Assembly (NCBI RefSeq): GCF_000002235.5 | Contig: NW_022145604.1 | Coordinates: 4,459,577 to 4,523,576 of the forward strand | Direction of reading: 5' to 3' | Length of the DNA stretch: 64,000 nucleotides | Source: Strongylocentrotus purpuratus | Taxonomy: Eukaryota > Echinodermata > Echinoidea > Camarodonta > Strongylocentrotidae | In this document: in pieces, positions 39,210 through 54,200 of the stretch | Layout of the letters: every line of letters begins with the position of its first letter | Position numbering within the stretch: position 1 is the first letter of the stretch | Translations under genes and position numbers: made by a program | Notes under the pieces: generated by a model | What the model saw: only the letters and a program-made list of their open reading frames with translations | Told to the model about the DNA's origin: nothing | Databases searched by the model: none

Positions 39210-42200
39210 GAGAGTAGTAGTATAAGTAAGTAGTATTGTTATTAATATCATTATTGTTATTATTATTGTTGTTGATATGGTTGATGTTGCTGCTGCTCTA
39301 GTTCTTATTTGTTATTGTTAGTTTTATTTATAATTTGTTTACTTAAGGACTACGATTTTGAATGGAAGGATAAGAATGATAATTAACGCGGAAGTATTTA
39401 GTTCTGAAAGAGGAAAGAAAGCACATTCAACATTGCTCTTTACAATAATCATGCCTCATAATGATAGTTAATAACATGTGACCAGAAACCCGTATATATC
39501 TGCAATTAGTATCCTCCTAGACACTAATCTGTTATCTACTCCAAACACGTCTGTAGATTTCAATCAATACCCTTGCTAATGGCCTTTCGCTGGTAGCAAG
39601 CAGAACATCAAAACCGTCTCATTCCCAGCTGTTTGATGGTGAAGATATTCGCGATAACACATCACGAGGGAGCGGATGACTTTAAAGTGTACCCATCACC
39701 ATATATATTGTTACCCTGTATGTTAGGAGTTTCATACATCTATACTATACTCAAAATATGATTCTATAAAGAGATAGGCTATTGCGAGGTTATTAAATAC
39801 ATCCTTAGATTGCATAACATCGTCTTGTGATTAGACTACTTGACGCACCCGTACGCGCTCGCCTAGATTAGGGACTTTTAGATTTGCGTGGACTGATACG
39901 TGTGACGTCCGTTCAAGGCAGAGCGTTAAATGGACGTCGATCGTAGCAATCCACGTTGTCGTTGTGCAAATCTAAAAGTCCCTAATAATGAACTCAAGTT
40001 AGACTTGGGTTCCGGTTTATGTTATCCTTTACTTTATCCATACTCTTTTACCGTTAGCCAATATATTGCCTGGTAAAGTTTTCTGACATTGATTTTATAC
40101 ATTTAACTGTTCATGATTTATTTATTTCAAGTGATTGGTACACTTTAGAAGCAGAAAAAAAAATCGTCTTCTACGCACACGTAATTCATATCAACGTCGA
40201 CACAGTGAATGGCGATTTAATGTAGCTCAACAAGGAGGGAACTTTTTAGGCACTTTGACATTTTTGTGAGAAATAAAAATTCACGAATACCTGATGATAA
40301 CAAATGGGAGCTGATACCGATGGCCTCTCCCTTGTAATGTTACCCGTGACATTTCAAAATTGGGTAAGTCCTGCGCTATCGGCCGACTATTAAGGCAGGA
40401 GGAGAGATAAAGTGGCGGGAAACACATGACTTCGGGAGTGGGGGATGATAAGACTTTGTTATCGGTTATCGAAGCAGCTGTTGACGAGGTCTGAGAACAG
40501 AGAGTTTAAATACTGTCTGAAAAAAAGACATTTCTCTTCTCCCACTCCTCCTCCTCCCTCTCCCTCTCCTCCTCCTCTTCCTCATTCCCCCCCCCCCCCG
40601 CTATACCTTTATTTTCCCCATTTCTGTATGTCTTAGCGTTTAGTTCAAAGCATTTAAAAATACTCTGAGAAAAATGAGCAATGTACTCCTTTCTCTCCCT
40701 CGCCTTCTCCTTCCCACCTCCTCTCCGATCACTTTCATCGATCGTTCTTTGCGTCCAGTTTCTCCTTCTTTTTCTCATCCCTCTTTTGTTCCCTCTTTTG
40801 TTCCCATATTTGTCCCCACCTCGTCTTTCACTGTCCCCTTTGCCTTCCTTTCCGCCTTCTCTATTTTCTCTTTCATTTTTCTCGTCGACCATTTCATCCA
40901 TCTGTCCGTCTAAATATAAACATCCTTACCTTCTTATACCTACCTTTCCTTTCAGAGTTATCCTCCCTCATCTTCTCATCCATCCATCATTCATCTTTTC
41001 TTTCAACCATCTCCTCTGCCTTCGCTTGTTCCTCTCCCATGAGAGGATAAATCCCACCTTACCGCCTCATCTGCTCTCCGTACCCCAAGGTGAACGAACG
41101 GGCAATCGAGTCCTCAGAACGACGTCCTCATCCCATCCAATTTCTATTTGCCGAGCATCATGAAATTCTAAGCAGACAAAACATTTGGCCAACGTCCTCA
41201 CAACCGTCAAGAGCAAGACGATCGAGGCGCGCTCCTATGGCTAGCATTGAATGCCATAAAGATCAAACCAACTGAACGATTGATTGTTGAAAACACGATC
41301 GCAAGAATATCGGTAAACCAACCTAGGCAGGCCTTGGCCGTACCTACTGAATGTGCGAACAGTGCAATGACGTATTACGAAATACGAATATGATTTCTGT
41401 GGCATTTACCATATGATATTGAAATTGCCCTAAAAGTTTTCTCAGACGTGTTCGCGATATTGTTTAATTCTTGATTAAGAACAGATTACTCTTTTTGGTC
41501 GGAGACAGTTTTTATCAATCAGAAATCGAAAATAATCCACCAATCGATCGAACCATTTAGCCCAAAAATTAGATATTAAGGAAATTGAAGTATCGGAGTT
41601 GCTTTATATGTATATGAAAATCATGTAAAGATGTCTATAATGTTTTGTATTGTGCGATAGATGAATAGCTCATTGTCACTCTCTTAAAAATCTAAAAATC
41701 AAATTGATCCGAAAGTAACAAACTGAGTGATCTTTCTTTTTATGTTCTACCACATATGTCCACATTCACATAAAAAAGACTAACATCAGACATACCTTAG
41801 AGCAAACAATAAGTAACATTACTTCATGGGCCAGACTTGTTCGGACTGGACTCGGTCTGGAGCCGATCTGATTGAGATATAAGATTGATCGAAAAAGATC
41901 GATCTTTTGGGGTTCAATCTTTATGGCATTGGGTGCCAGTCATACGCTCCATCTCAAACGTGAACTTCCATTATGGATCCGCGTTGTGGAAAATGAGCCC
42001 TGTGATATCCTGGGACCTTCAAAGTGTTGAGTTTGTTTAATATGCACGGTCACGAACCCTCATTTTCAATTCCTTGCCTCCTGAAGCTTCTCCTGGTAAG
42101 AGCTCTTGAATGAAGATGGATGATTTCCATAGTTGTCTTCCATTTTCCATTGCAAATCGAATCAAATACGTCCCTTTCGCCTCATGGGAAATGAATTTAT

Positions 42201-45200
42201 CATTAAACATTCAGCCATTGTTCCTTTTAAACTGTTTAAACATACGAGGAGAAGTAATCACATTTAAATGTCAAGTTTATACACTGAAATAAGAGAGAGA
42301 TAACTCGAATGTACCAATATTATTATATCTGTCAAAAACAAAGTGATAACTCTGACTCTTTACAGAAATCTGAAGGCTAACAGTCATAGCCAGCAAGTTG
42401 TGACTGATTTAGCTATGTCTGTTTGATTCGTTTTCTCTGCAATGTTAAGAACAATTAAAGAAGTACCAGTGTACAAACTGTACATTTTATACATAACAAA
42501 AGAATACATATTTTTTTTAAATTTTAAATTAAGCAAAATGATAGCAATTGGGAAGATTGTAAAAGTAAGATTGTGGACAGCATGACCATGGTGACTTTAC
42601 CTTTATAATATACATAAAAAGAACATCAAGGAAATTCTGTAATGGGATTGTGCAAGGCAACGATTTCTTGCCCCCCCCCCCCCCCCTCTCCACAGGGTTA
42701 GGGTCCTTCATGCGAATTATAATAATGTAGATTTATGATGTAACAGTTGATGAAATACTAAGAATTTGGTGACACTTTTACCACAGAAAGAAGATGTGCT
42801 TGGCACGAATGATCAATCTTGAACACAGCTGTCGCTAGCGGGAATTACGGAAATCTTGGAAAATGGATGAGGGAAATTGTTATTTGCTACTTACTGCAGG
42901 CAAAGCCGTGAATATTTGTTCTCTTGTTCCACTTCTTTACCAAATCCCCGTGATAGTTTCCATGGAAACCCAGTGTCCCCGAAAGACTTCCGTGCAACCG
43001 AGACATGATGACTCAACTCACATTGCAACATTTTAGTTAGAAACTCTTCACCGTCTCTTAACACATTGAGTCCTTGAACAGGGTGGCTCATGTATTAAGT
43101 CTATGGGAATCAAACAATTCAGCAGTCAACGGGTTAACAAAGAGATGGAAAACACTCCAACGTCTTCTTACCAGAACACAACATATATGTTACATGTCTG
43201 TATAAAGAGAAACAACATAAATTCATTACCCTACAGACGACATCCTTGACTATAAACAGCTGGCTATGATCATTCAGAGGATATTTGGAACACATTTGGA
43301 TCATTTTGTTCTACATGCCGAAGCCGAATTTTGTAGGAGAAGACAGAATAAAGGGTGAAATAAGTAATTTTAATTTTGATACGGTGTAGAGGCATTTTAC
43401 AGCTATAGAGATACGACCATATGTGTATGTTTCTGTCCGGTAATATTCATGGTTACTGAAAGAGAGTTAGGCGTTGATTGATGAGTCTTGTGATGGGGAA
43501 TTAGTTTAGGAATGACAGTTCAACGAAACCTCGTTAGTAGGGAGTTTCGTTCTATTCACGGGGATACAATCAATTTCGAATATTATGTGAGATTAATAGA
43601 GCTTAGGAGATACGCAATTGTCTCGCATCCAGATGCAACGAGAATTATGTTACCATAGCAACGGATGATGCTGGAAATCTTTTATTCACGGTCGAACTAC
43701 GGAGAAAAACAGGAATGCCATTTTACGGATCTACAATAAAGGTCGATTAAGAATAGTGGAATTATTTACCGGGAGGCTGCAGACGACGTTGCCTCTCTCT
43801 TTTGTAAAGATTTTCGAGAGGGAAAGAGGGATTTTTGTCATCGATTTTTGCATGCTTTGGCAGGTGGTCCGCTCAAGCAGCAATTTCCTTCGAATCTGCC
43901 CCTCTCGAAGGAGAATAGTTCGTGCATGGTAGATATAGAGCGCTGAGCCCATTCCATTCGTGACGTCTTTGGTCAAAATATTCACCAGTACATGCTGTTT
44001 AACAAAATACGAACATTTAACACCGACAAATATCTTGTATTAGTGTAAAAATATGTCGTATTGAGAATGAAAATAAGAGATTGGGGTTTTCATTTTGGGG
44101 ATCATTAATACCCTCTAAATGTGCAGGATTCGATATTTCATATTAAGGATCACTTCACTTTAGAATGGAAGTCCGCACTTAATATGTGGAATCCACTTTC
44201 TGAAAAATAATTCACACCACTCTGGAGTAAATTTCACTCCTATTAAAGCGGATTCAACTCCTGAAAGAAGTGATCCGTTATATGATTCCTAAAAGAGTGC
44301 ATTGTACACTTCCTTGCCTTAGGAGACTACAGAATAACACAAAGGGAGAGCATTACCATAAAGAGGATGTAAGGAATCACATCAAGTTCTTTTCACATTC
44401 GCCGTTTTTTATTTTTATGTTTATCCATCATTCCCCTTTTCCTCTGACATTCTGCCAGCTAGTTTTCACTTTGAGTTTGATAATGTACTTTGATTCAGCT
44501 AACGGGGATTGACATATCTGGCTTCAGTCTTTGTTGTGTCGCCTCCTGGGATCTTCCCTTCATTGTCTTCTTACCCCTCCCCTCCCTAAAGACCTGCCAA
44601 AAGGTATCATGTTCGAGACACTTGAGACAGTAGAAAATGTAATGTTGAAAACATGAGAAGAAGACAAATAAACATGAAAATGTTGATTTTGAAAATGAGG
44701 GGGATTCAAAAATTAAATAGCGCAGATATGTGAGTAGGACACGAGGGGTATAGGAGACAAAAATAGGTAACAAAGCTAAGTGGTACATTATGCTATCATG
44801 ACATTTGATGGAAAAGAAAAATTGGAAATGATTGAACAAAGAGAAAGAGAAAAAACTTAAGAAAGTCACATAATATTTTTGTATTCATGCCATAATTTTA
44901 GGGAACCGTCATCTCTTGCATTGCCGGCGTCACATATGTGACGATTATACATTGCTCCAGCATGCAATATATTTAACGGGGGCCAATTTGTATCAATGTC
45001 TAGAGCGATGATCAAGCATTCTAGATGTTTAAGAATTGCAATAATTGTGCTAAAAAGACGTTATCAAAATAGCAATAGTAGCAGAAGCAGATATAGACGT
45101 AGTAACTAAATAAGTAATAAATGTATAAATAATAGATGTAAAAGTAGTACATTTAGAAGCAATAGACGTAGAAGCAGTAGATTTAGAAGTATTAGATGAC

Positions 45201-48200
45201 ACAGTAATAGATGTAGAAGTAGTAGATATAGAGTTAGTAGATGTAGAAGTAGTAGATATAGAAGTAGTATATAGTAGTAGCAGTAGTAGTTGCGATAATC
45301 ATGTAGAAAAATAGTAGAGGTCTTAGTAGTAGCAGTAATAGTTAATGCAGTTGTGGTGATGGTGGTAGTAGAAGTAGAAGTAGTAAAAGCAGCAGCAACA
45401 GTACAAGTAGTATTTAGTAGAAATAGACGTAGAATATTATAGAACAATGTTAATACACTGTGGTAACCGCGCAACAAAAACATTCAAATACAAACCAGGA
45501 ACAACTCCAAGATAGACCCCATCCTTTGGATGTCATTTCAAACTTCAACTGTCGTTAGAAAGTACCAAATGAAGCAGGCTGCAGCATAATTTACCACATT
45601 GTCATATGCAAGTTCACCATGGGGTGAAGTAGTTGATACGAGAAGGCCTTTGCAGTCGAGTCAATCTTGCAAGTTCGGCGTTAGCGATGTAACCTCTCTC
45701 TCTCTCACAGGCGTTGCGGTCGGGTGTGTTTGTTCGCGGTTATTTCGTTGGATGTTTTTTCTCGCGCTTTCGAGCAAACCACCTTTTCGAAGCTGTCAAA
45801 CTGTATGGCGATTCTTTTTCTCTATAGTCTCTAAGATCTTAGATTGGTTGTTGGGGTGAGCAAGAAAAAAGAAAAAGGGGAATAATGAAAGACAGAAGAA
45901 GGAAGAGAGAGGGAGAAAGAGAGAGAAGTAAAGAAATAGAAAGTGGGAGAGAGAGAGAAAAGAGGGGAACGTTCTGTTTTCGTAGACAAGAGCAGTAGTA
46001 TTCATCAAGGCCAAATAAAAGTCGCAACATTTACCCAACCCTATCCAGAAATTATATTGATAACATGTAATCATTGATTTCTACCCAATTTCATTATTTG
46101 GATTGTTAGGATGATGATCGATGATGATCATGATAATAATAATGATGATGTTGTAACAGTCACGTATGATGTTCTTAACCATTTTCTTCTTCCAGGTATT
46201 CGAGGGGCGAAGATGCGATCTTGAGATCCTCTTGCAAGAAGCTGGATGCGGCAACATCACCAATCCTCTTCCGTCTGTCGTACCCACAGAAGTAAGTGAC
46301 ACCCCAGCACACAGGGCATGCTCACTGCTTTTGTTTCTTTTTACCCAGGTGCAGCTGTGCGTACACATAACAATGTAGGGAACTTTATCATGCCCCTTGT
46401 CCATTGAACACGAGGCGTCATTTCGATTGCGCTATTACCTCCACCATTCGCACCTGTTACGGCGATTAGCCCAAACGCCAATTTTGTTAAAGGATTGTTT
46501 GCATTTTGTACTCCCTTTCGTAATTATATATCTCTTATATGAAGTGCGAAAGGCCGCACATAGACACTGACGCATCACTACGTCAGGACAAATAACGCCT
46601 CGTGTTCAGCGGGCTCACTGAACTTTACCACCGACGTAAGAGGAGATGCGGCTTATCCATAGTGTGTATGGTGCATATTGGGACGAACTCGGCAATTATG
46701 GTCAAACTAGGGATGTTTATAAAAAGGCGATTAGCGTCTTATGTGAGATAAAACCGGTACAATGTTACCCTAAAAATTCGCTGATCCCGTAGTGCCAGAA
46801 TGATCGATTGCTCAACGTTTCGGGAGCGTGCAACGTAGGGGAATGGTTTTAAGCTAAGTGATGGATCGGTCCTGCCGGATTTAGTGTCCGACCCATGAAG
46901 AAGCTCAGGTGCTTTGCCATTAACGGAGACCAAGAGAAATAAATGTAGTCCACGGAGAACGTGCCCGACGTATATCTTGTCCGTTTGTGTACTGGTCATG
47001 CGATTACATTGTGAAAGAAATTGTTCTGGAAGCTATTGGGAATACTTGTAGGACCTGAGAATCGGTGTATAGTTTTTTAATGATCAAAATGGAAAAAAAA
47101 GTGATTCAGCTTTCTTGATAACCATATATACACTGCACAAACGAAAATTGAACAAAACTAAAAATCCATGAAAGTTTGGTTCAAACTTTTCAGATTTTTC
47201 CTCGCCATCTAGGCCATTTGAAGAGCAATCCCGTTCGGGGGACATCGCTATGATATTCTTACAAGTTAACATTAATACAAAATAGTAAAGCTCATACCTT
47301 ATTTGTCATCTTGACTAGAACCCAACCCTCTGATTTAACCAGGTGGTCGTGCATGTCTACAGGCCTTCCTACTATTGTGTTCAAACGTTAATTCACAATC
47401 AACATAGATATCCCAACTGTCAATATAATTTTAAACATATCCACATTATGACGCTTTGGATAAAATGTAAGTTTTTCCTTATCGCTAATGTTGTAATTGG
47501 TCGACCACTATTGCTTTCTATTTTTCCAGAACGAAACTTACAATCAATTATAAAGAATTCTTTAAAAGCATTAACAAGATTAGTCAAACATCTAATTTTA
47601 AAATTTGTGTAGAATATTTGATTGATCGTCTCAAAGGAAATCTGTATTAACTTGATTGAATTTTTTCAAACTTGTTGCCACGTTTCCACTATTCCGACTA
47701 TAAGCAAACCAAATGTTCGTTTATGTAGTTAATGTAAGGAAAATTCACTTTTAAATTGCGGAAATAAAGAATGAGAAGACTTTTTAAGAGAAACCCAACC
47801 CCTCATTTATTCATCCTAGTACGTAAACGGTCACGCAAGCCTTACCGACAACAACTCGACGAAACGACAGGGGACAACATTTAAATAGTATGCCAGGGAG
47901 TTGGGAAACAGCGCGAAATGTATACAGCGGTGATACATTTTCTTTATTCGACGCGTACTTAAGTATCCGAGAAAGAGGGTGAGGAGGATGGAGAGGAGGA
48001 GGGGGAGAGGGATGGTCGGTGTCGACGATGTCAAGTGGGGGAATGGATGACATTGGTGATGGAGGGCGTCATCGACTTCGTTTCTTGAAAGTTTATGTTG
48101 ACTGTCCGGTGAAGTCTTGTTTCGTCCATACCCAGACACCTGGTAGGAATTTATTCCTTGAAATGCTAGAGCACCGTATGGCAGCCGTGCTAAAGCCAGG

Positions 48201-51200
48201 GTAATAATCGGGAGCGCCAGGAGGGTCAAATCTGACTGACATGAGCGCTATACAAGAACCCACTATTATTATTATTATTACTATTATTATTATTAAACTC
48301 CTGCACACTAGAGTGCGTAGGATGCAGGGTGCATGAGGTTTAGTTTGTGGCCCATGACATTTTTGCTTCGGTTTAAGTTGAAATTATTATTGATTTTATT
48401 CCAATAAGGGAGTTTACAGATAGCACATGGTACAAATGACCCCAAATATCCACAGATCTTTTACACATGGAGAAGTTTCACTTTGAGCATCTTAGAATAA
48501 TAACTGCCAAAGTCCTAGATGTGCTTCATAAATACCTTTTATTTGACCTCTTGAAAAGAATACTTCTACCTGCGTATCATAGAATGTTCCGTTGGCGCAT
48601 AAATGAATAATGTTACATAACTTTCATGAGCGCTTATCCAGTATTCATCTCTGTAGGTTTTACCAGTTTGGTACAAATGACCTTTATCTGCCCATGCGCA
48701 GATTGTATCTGTAAACTCCCTAATATAGCAAGACAACAAGCAAGACTTGAAAAACGTCCGTCTGAAGTCATTACAGTAGACCAGTTCGTAGTTAGCTTTG
48801 GTACAAATGACCCCCAAATATCCACGAATCTTTTAAACATGGAGAAGTCCCCCTTAGAGCATTTTAGAATAATCACTGCCAAACTTATGGAAGTGCTTCG
48901 TATGAACACTTTTTGTTTGCCATCTTGAGGAGAGGAACGTGGATAAATTAATTATGATTACATAACTGTCATTCATGAGCACGCACGGTAGTTTGTACAA
49001 TTTTGGTTTAATTGACCTTTATCTGACCATGCACATAATTATAGACTGTATCTTCGAACTGGCTTATTGCCTTGTGCGACACCCGTTGTAAGTGCGAAAA
49101 TGACAGATTTGACAATGAAATAATAGACTAAGATTTTTATCCTCCTGTAATTCCCCAATTATATGATTAGTAGTGACAAGGGCACTTGGAGTTCATTAAT
49201 AAGCAGATCTCGAAAATTATATTAGCACGACACGTTTCTAAAAAAATCAAAAAAATCTACCCACGTTATGTGCCTTGAACATGTCGACAGTATAAGCAGC
49301 TGGTAGAAATTCTAGTTTTTTAATCAAAATAATGAAAGAGAAGTAGTCGTAAAGCATGAATCACAATTAATTTGGTAGTGAATCATGTAATGTATTATGC
49401 AAAGTTTGCAATCGTGCAGTTGTCTTGTCTTCACGTCCACGTCCACAAATCGGCACGTGGGTTATTGTAATTTGAAAATGCCTTGCGGTAAACATAGTTG
49501 ACCAGACAATGTATATATACATGATGAATAGTCTGCTCAGCAAATTGATGACGTATTGTGAATCATTGTAAGGAGACAGTAGCAGGAATGGCCGGTAGTC
49601 TTATCTTTTTCCAAGATTTTTCCAGAAACTCATCGCTTGTAGACTGAATGCTATCTACAGTATAACAATATTACATTCGATTGGACACTTCAGATTGGAC
49701 ATTTTCCACCCATCAGCATAAAAAAGCTTATCTGTTAAATGACAATGGATACATTCAACTGCTTCCATTTCCTCTGTGTATGTGTTGACCTTTCATTCGA
49801 GGACCGTCCCCACTTCCATCGCTATTTCGAATGTGTGTCCCTACGAGCTATGCGCAACCCCTGTACACCCGTTGGTATATATATTTTGTATTCGTTACAA
49901 ATTCATGTGCGCACTGTGGATCGCATGCGCGAACAGAATGGCGCCAATTTCTGGACTTGAGTTGAGCATGCAACAAGCATTCTGCACCGTCTGTTTATAC
50001 GGCTTTCTCTCATCGTGCTTTCCCCCATCAATTGTTCCACGCAGTCTCCCGTTGCCATGGAGACCATATTCTCTGATGCATTCAGCCTTGTGTGCAAGAG
50101 TATGCCATCGTTTCCATTTCTTTTGTTTTCGTCACGTAGGGCAAAGCCTGTCTTTTCGTACTGCTCTTTTGATACGTAACGTTATAATGACATACAGTTT
50201 TGCAAATTCATTATTTATCACAGAGTTATAGAATAAAAACTAAGCTGAGTCATAATTACAAGCTGATATGCACATCCGTTCTACGTTCCCACTGAAACGA
50301 AAATGCATTTTAAATACAACCGTTCCCCAAATGTGTGATTTACTTACAAGATTTCATTGTTTATTTCGAAATGAAAGCAGATAAATGAATGAATAGAGTA
50401 TCCATTTTTTCGTTAATATAATAAATCAAAGATATTTCTCCCCAAGTGTGTGCTATGGTAATAGCATCACATAAAAGCCTATTGATCATCATTTTAAAGA
50501 GACATAGAGGGAGAAGGAGAGAGAGAGGGGGGGGGGTGGGAAAGAGACCGAGAGAGAAAGATAGAAAGGAAAGAAGGGAAGAGAGAACCAGTGAGAGCGA
50601 AGATGACCCACTTTGAAACAGCGTGAGGAAGATTGGTCAAAATGAGTAATTGTTGGGAAAACGTGATGAAAGGACAAGCTTCACCATTCCCCTCACGGAG
50701 GCGGAGGTGAGTCAAACATTGTTGGTACAGGGGTAACAGCTCTATATATTGAACAAAATGGGGTTGGAAACTTGGAATGATCAATAAAAGAGCGACCATC
50801 AGCTATTTGTGATGAATCGAGATATAAGAGGGTTTGAGCAATGGGTCCATGGTTTGAATCACACTGAAGTGCGTGTTGGTCATTTGTTTCGATGTCCTTA
50901 CTTCACCGTTCCGTTTTTCTTATTTGAAAATAAAATGTAGAGAGAGAGAGAAAGAGAGAAGTTGGAAAAAAGTGGTGGGGTGGGATAGATAACAAGTTTG
51001 CCTAAAGGGGGCACACATGTGAGTAATTCTTCCAAACGAGAATATTTCACCTCGTGAAATAGATTTTACCATGTCACCCATAACCTTTACATATTTGTGT
51101 ACTATTTTTAATACCAATTAGTACCAATCCTATAAGTTTCTCCAAGAGACCATCGATGCGAGCGTTCACGTGACAAAATAATAGAGAAAGATTCGTTTAA

Positions 51201-54200
51201 TAGAATACTTGAATTATTATACTTCATGACCATCTTACTAATGACCATGAAATAGTTGTAGACTGATTCGGGTTTTTTTTTCTTCCAATAGGACAAACCG
51301 CTGAGTGAGGCCAATGCTGATCTGGATGCAATCGTTCAAGTCAAGCCTCAGATGATGAGGATCAAAGTACGACCGAGTAAGTACAATTTGCAATTTTCGT
51401 CATGTAATGAAAATGAATGCAAAAATCTTTAAGTATACCATGTTACAAATTATTGGAGTTTGAGTTTTTTTCTTTTATTTCACATGAAAAACAACAACAG
51501 TGTAATTTATAATAAGGTAGAAGTGTAATAATTAAAAAGCAAAGTATACAGACAATACAGACAACATTCACCTGTTACGAATAGTCAGAATTTTATTTGC
51601 ATACATCTCGTATTGTTAGGTGGGGCAAGCTAAAATGTTTGTCCTATACCTAGCTGGCTAGCAACCACTAATTTATCCAATTTGCATTCTGACTATTGAA
51701 ATACATTTATTCGTAACAGGTGAATGAAATCATTTTTAATGAGGCACTTAACAAAGACTTATGCATTAGCTTAGAACGCGATCTCATAGACTTTCAAAAA
51801 GTGTCCGCAAATTTATATAGTTGTATGTCCGTACGTACGAATGTTAGTAGCGAGAGGGGGGGGGGGGGGGGGTAAGCAATATGTACGAGATGAAAAATTT
51901 CAAGCATATACTATTAAATGCATCTCAATTATGTGAGCCTAATCGTTCCAAATCTACAATTTTACCCCTTCCACACTAGTTAACACATTTATCAGTACAC
52001 AAATGCCAGGTGAGTTTCCTATTTGATGTAGGGATGTTAATTTCATTGCTGCAATTTTCGTTCCAACTTTGCCAAGTGGACGTCGAACCTCTCAATGCGA
52101 TGTCGTGCTTGTTTGCAGATCATGCTGGCAGGATAAAAAGTGGCGGGAACCCAATTATTGAACGTGGTCACTTCTGTTTGCTCAGAGTCCACAAGAAGGC
52201 GGGAACTTGCACTTTCGACCGACATGTAGCGAATTTTTAAACCGTTGCGTAGAATCGATAACAATCCGCATGAAGTTGATGTACCTGCATGGGTCGCATT
52301 TACGGCTGTGTAATATCATGTTAAAGGTTGAAAATACCCTGTCCTTTAAACAAGTTTCCCTTGCAATCGAATGGCAAGAGTATTTAAAAAGATGAAAAAG
52401 TAGAGGTCTGGAGGGAGAAGGAGGAGGAGCAGAAGAAGGAGAGGAGAGGGGCAAAGTGTAAATGAGATTAGTAAACCCCTTCCCACACCCTCTTTTGCTC
52501 TCTCACCCTCTTTTGCTCTCTCACCCTCTTTTGCTCTCTCACACCCTCTTTTTCTCTCTCACATATCATCCACCTAATATCACCCCCCCCCCACCCGACA
52601 CCATACATGCAACATACCTACATTTGTTTTTATATAGCGCAAAATACCAACAAAAAATGCTAATGCGGCTTACTTGAAAAATTGATACTTATGTCGGTTT
52701 CTTTTTTGTGTGTTGGTTTGTTTGTTTTCGGCAGTTAGATATATATCAATAATTATGTATACTTTCGTTTTCATGTTTCAGGGGAGCCAATCAACATAAA
52801 GTTGTACGTGCGCCAAGCCGAAGACTACCCTGTCGATCTCTACTACGCTATGGATCTCAGTCACTCCATGAAAGACGATCTGGAAAACCTCAAGGGTCTC
52901 GGAACAACCTTATGTAAGTCAGAGCATCGTTTCGCGAAACCGTCAGAAGCAGGGACATTAATTTAATATGAGAGTTTAACCGAGCCAGTTCGAATCGAGC
53001 ACAATCTTTTTTAATGGCGAATACTGCTCTGTTGAGTAAAGACAAATCAAATGAATATGTGCCATGTTGTAAGCAACCGAAGCCAAGTTCGCCAAAATCT
53101 GTGTATATAGATGGCTTTGGTCATCAGTATAAATTTGCCGGGTTGTACAACACTGGTTCCTTCGACAGTTATTGCTCCATGTCAGCTTCCTATATACTAA
53201 CCGAATTCCTATAATCTTACCACAAGACCCAGCCCTATACCTTACACTAACCTTAATCCTGAACCGTACCTAAAGCCTAATTGCAAACCGTCCTAGTGTC
53301 ATACTTTTGATGGAGAAAGCCTAAAAACAATCGTCACAGGAGCTTATCCCCTGGAAAATAATACATTCATAATTTCAAAGTACACTTTCTTAAAAGATTG
53401 TTTGGAACAAACGGTTAATAAAGCTCTTCAAATAACAGCGCTGTCTTTCAATCAAAACTCCAACGATTTGTTAAACATTGCGTTTACGTACTTTCTCAAT
53501 AATTATTGTCAACCTTCTTTCTTTTCAATACAGCGGAAGAGTTGAATAGCATAACCCGGGACTTCCGGCTTGGGTTTGGCTCATTTGTGGATAAGACAGT
53601 TCTACCTTACGTAAGCACTGTTCCCGCCAAGTAAGTATATATCACAGAAAATGTTTCAAATTTGGGCGGAATGTGTTAGCGGTATTTTATTCATTTTTTG
53701 TTGTTGAATAAATATTGATGTATAAAAACTGACCAGCAGCACAAGCTCAGAGGGTCAGTCAATATAGAAGAAATACAATATGACAAAGGCATTTAACATG
53801 ATGATACAAACATCAAGAGGAAACAAAATATAAAGTTAAAGAATGATAAATTACCTCAAATTATTTCAAATAAGGGTGAAAGTACAGATATAGAAAATGA
53901 GAAGGGGGACAGGAGATAGATAGAGAGAGGGAGGGGGAGAGAGAGAGAAAAAATAGATAGATAGACAGATTGACGAAATAAATAGACAGAGAGATAGAGA
54001 GAGAGAGATTCAAGATGAACTCAAGTGTGTGAACATGATAATGTATATATTGGTGATCATCAGGATAATGGTGTTGGCTCCAAGGGATCATTACATTGCG
54101 TCATTGCATACTCTAATTGGGCCTATGAAGGCAAACAACTCCTACGCCAGTAATTCAATGCATTTTAAACAGTCCATTTCGCGCGTCAACCACCACGCCT

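Larger units (their letters stand above)
39087..46195 (+). other. Integrin intron 2 (7109 bp)
   Basis: Contains an AGT microsatellite right after exon 2, a 118-bp foldback (39868-39985), pyrimidine-rich low-complexity sequence at 40540-41040, a C16 run at 42671, a foldback at 44147-44276 and an imperfect AGTAGA tract at 45080-45440. The open frames here are low-complexity and not supported as genes. Confidence 0.8.
46292..51291 (+). other. Integrin intron 3 (5000 bp)
   Basis: Contains a 204-bp terminal-inverted-repeat element at 46405-46608, a SINE tail with ATT repeats at about 48125-48296, two tandem copies of a dispersed family at 48431-49070, and GA-rich tracts near 50510 and 50940. No coding gene is supported; the open frames at 49776 and 48626 show no recognisable domain. 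Confidence 0.8.

Noticed and set aside
40506..41163. Frames of 131 and 160 codons on opposite strands
   Set aside because: Low-complexity pyrimidine/purine strand bias explains both; no motif found.
49776..50231. 151-codon frame in intron 3
   Set aside because: No domain, no homology recognised, and it would lie inside the integrin intron without splice or start support.
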